This document shows positions 6,043 through 7,063 of a DNA stretch of 7,063 nt, one piece after another (within the stretch, counting starts at the first letter, position 1; every line of letters begins with the position of its first letter). This DNA comes from Bacillota bacterium. GTDB lineage: Bacteria; Bacillota; Clostridia; Tissierellales; Sporanaerobacteraceae. The position numbers and the translations under genes were made by a program. The stretch spans positions 1 to 7,063 of the forward strand of contig JAKPAR010000171.1 in NCBI GenBank assembly GCA_029779375.1. The letters run 5' to 3'. The notes under the pieces are model-generated. The model made no database searches and was not told where the DNA came from. It saw only the letters and a list, made by a program, of their open reading frames with translations.

Positions 6043-7063
6043 AGACGAGATGACACCTATGGAAAGAGCTATTGCTCTTTCAAAGGGGGAAGATGTAGAT
6101 AGAATTCAGTGCAATCCCAATTTATCTAATGGAATTGCAAGAGTTTTAGGATGTAAGATTTCAGAATTCAATCATAGTGCGAGAATTTTGGCAGATGCAG
6201 TCATTGCAACTCATAGGAGATTTGGTGGGGATGGTGCAAAGGTCTTTACCGATCTTTTTATTATTGCAGAAGCTATGGGAGCTAAAATGAAATATCCAGA
6301 GGATGAAACAGTAGATCTTTTGGAACCAGCTATTAAGGATATTTCAGAAATAGCTAAATTAGAGCCTATAGATCCATATAAGGATGCAAGACTGCCAATT
6401 CATATTGAAGCTATGAAATATGTGCAAGATGAAATAGGAGAAGAAGTTCCATGTACAGCTTTAATTGTGGGACCTTTTACTTCTGCTTTTTTCTTAATTG
6501 GTGTAGAAAATATGACCAAGATGATGATAAAAGATCCTGAATCAGTTCATAAATTGTGCGAAATTTCTTTAGAAAACTGCATAAGATTTGCAGATGCTAC
6601 TATTAATCAAGGAATAGGTATAAGCATTGCAGAACCTATGTCATCTTGTACTGTAGTGAGCCCAAAACATTTTAGAGAATTTTCAAAGCCATATTTGAAG
6701 AGATTTATAGATTTCATAAAATCTAGAGGATGTGGAGCGTCTATACATATATGCGGAAAGACAGATAATATATGGGAAGATATAGTGGATATAGGTGTAG
6801 GAGCTTTAAGCATAGATAATATTGCAAACCTTAAAAATTGTACGGAAACTGTAGGGGACAGAATAAAAATAATGGGGAATGTTGATCCTTCTTCTATAAT
6901 GTATGCAGGCACCAAAGAAGATGTAAGGAAAGCTACATTGCAATGTGTGAAAGATGGTTACAAATGTCCTAAGGGATATGGCATCATGTCTGGATGTGGA
7001 CTTCCAGTAGAAACACCTATAGAAAATATTGATGCTATGATGGATACGGCTAGGGAAATTGGA
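6029..7063 (+). CDS. UroD-fold methylcobamide methyltransferase (MtaA/MtbA-like), 3' end cut
   Basis: The window shows 345 residues of an open frame that continues past the right edge; only a few residues are probably missing. The protein belongs to the uroporphyrinogen-decarboxylase fold family. It carries the zinc-ligand set of methylcobamide:thiol methyltransferases, H240-I-C242 and C323 in 'SGCGLP', which heme-pathway HemE lacks. Conserved stretches 'AEPMSS' (201-206) and 'MGNVDP' (282-287) also fit. The enzyme would transfer the methyl group between the adjacent corrinoid protein and an acceptor. In methanogens the acceptor is coenzyme M. In an anaerobic bacterium it may be tetrahydrofolate or another acceptor, which is inference. 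The ATG at 6029 has AAGGGGG (6012-6018) ten bases upstream and overlaps the corrinoid gene by 14 bases. A second ATG at 6050 is in frame but has a poorer ribosome site. Family: firm. Acceptor and substrate: unknown. Confidence 0.88.
   Translation, partial: MSLFKDEMTPMERAIALSKGEDVDRIQCNPNLSNGIARVLGCKISEFNHSARILADAVIATHRRFGGDGAKVFTDLFIIAEAMGAKMKYPEDETVDLLEPAIKDISEIAKLEPIDPYKDARLPIHIEAMKYVQDEIGEEVPCTALIVGPFTSAFFLIGVENMTKMMIKDPESVHKLCEISLENCIRFADATINQGIGISIAEPMSSCTVVSPKHFREFSKPYLKRFIDFIKSRGCGASIHICGKTDNIWEDIVDIGVGALSIDNIANLKNCTETVGDRIKIMGNVDPSSIMYAGTKEDVRKATLQCVKDGYKCPKGYGIMSGCGLPVETPIENIDAMMDTAREIG

Noticed and set aside
555..6915. Minus-strand open frames opposite htrA, both ABC genes, the corrinoid gene and the methyltransferase
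   Set aside because: They lie wholly inside well-supported genes, show no recognisable domains and have low-complexity or odd composition, so they are shadows of the real coding frames.
6029..7063. Heme-pathway uroporphyrinogen decarboxylase (HemE)
   Set aside because: The protein has the H-x-C and distal C zinc-ligand pattern of methylcobamide methyltransferases and overlaps a corrinoid protein gene, which fits methyl transfer and not heme synthesis.

Overview
The window is strongly A+T-rich by eye, favours AGA and ATA codons, and has strong Shine-Dalgarno sites and short intrinsic terminators. This points to a low-GC Gram-positive bacterium (Firmicutes). A corrinoid methyl-transfer pair beside a Bacillus-like secretion-stress locus suggests an anaerobic clostridial lineage, possibly Tissierellia-like. 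That placement is inference, not a phylogeny.

Layout: (1) Bases 1-174, minus strand: the first 58 codons of an OmpR-type response regulator that closely resembles CssR. (2) Bases 175-383: a divergent regulatory region with an extended -10 promoter facing the regulator, a promoter facing htrA, an 11-bp-phased direct repeat just upstream of the htrA -35, and several inverted repeats. (3) Bases 384-1541: htrA, a membrane-anchored trypsin-like protease with one PDZ domain, closed by an intrinsic terminator. (4) Bases 1595-5243: an operon with a good sigma-A promoter, a possible 11-codon leader ORF, and two overlapping half-exporter ABC genes that form a heterodimer. It ends in a perfect 54-bp palindrome that overlaps the last stop codon. 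(5) Bases 5244-7063: a promoter region, a corrinoid (B12-binding) methyl-carrier protein, and an overlapping UroD-fold methylcobamide methyltransferase that runs off the right edge.

How they work together: the regulator and protease look like a CssR-HtrA secretion-stress circuit, in which envelope misfolding induces a quality-control protease. The two ABC subunits have complementary defects that place one degenerate and one consensus ATP site in the same dimer. The corrinoid protein would carry a methyl group on cobalt, and the UroD-family enzyme would move it to or from a thiol or pterin acceptor. The substrate-specific methyltransferase and the reductive activase that such systems need are not visible here. 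The three units are separately promoted and terminated, and nothing in the sequence shows that they act in one pathway.

I found no RNA genes, mobile elements or CRISPR arrays. Every stretch without a gene is shorter than 300 bases and is described below. I see no clearly new system. The most distinctive points are the divergent cssR-htrA control region, the asymmetric ABC pair, the 54-bp palindrome and the orphan-looking corrinoid/methyltransferase pair.
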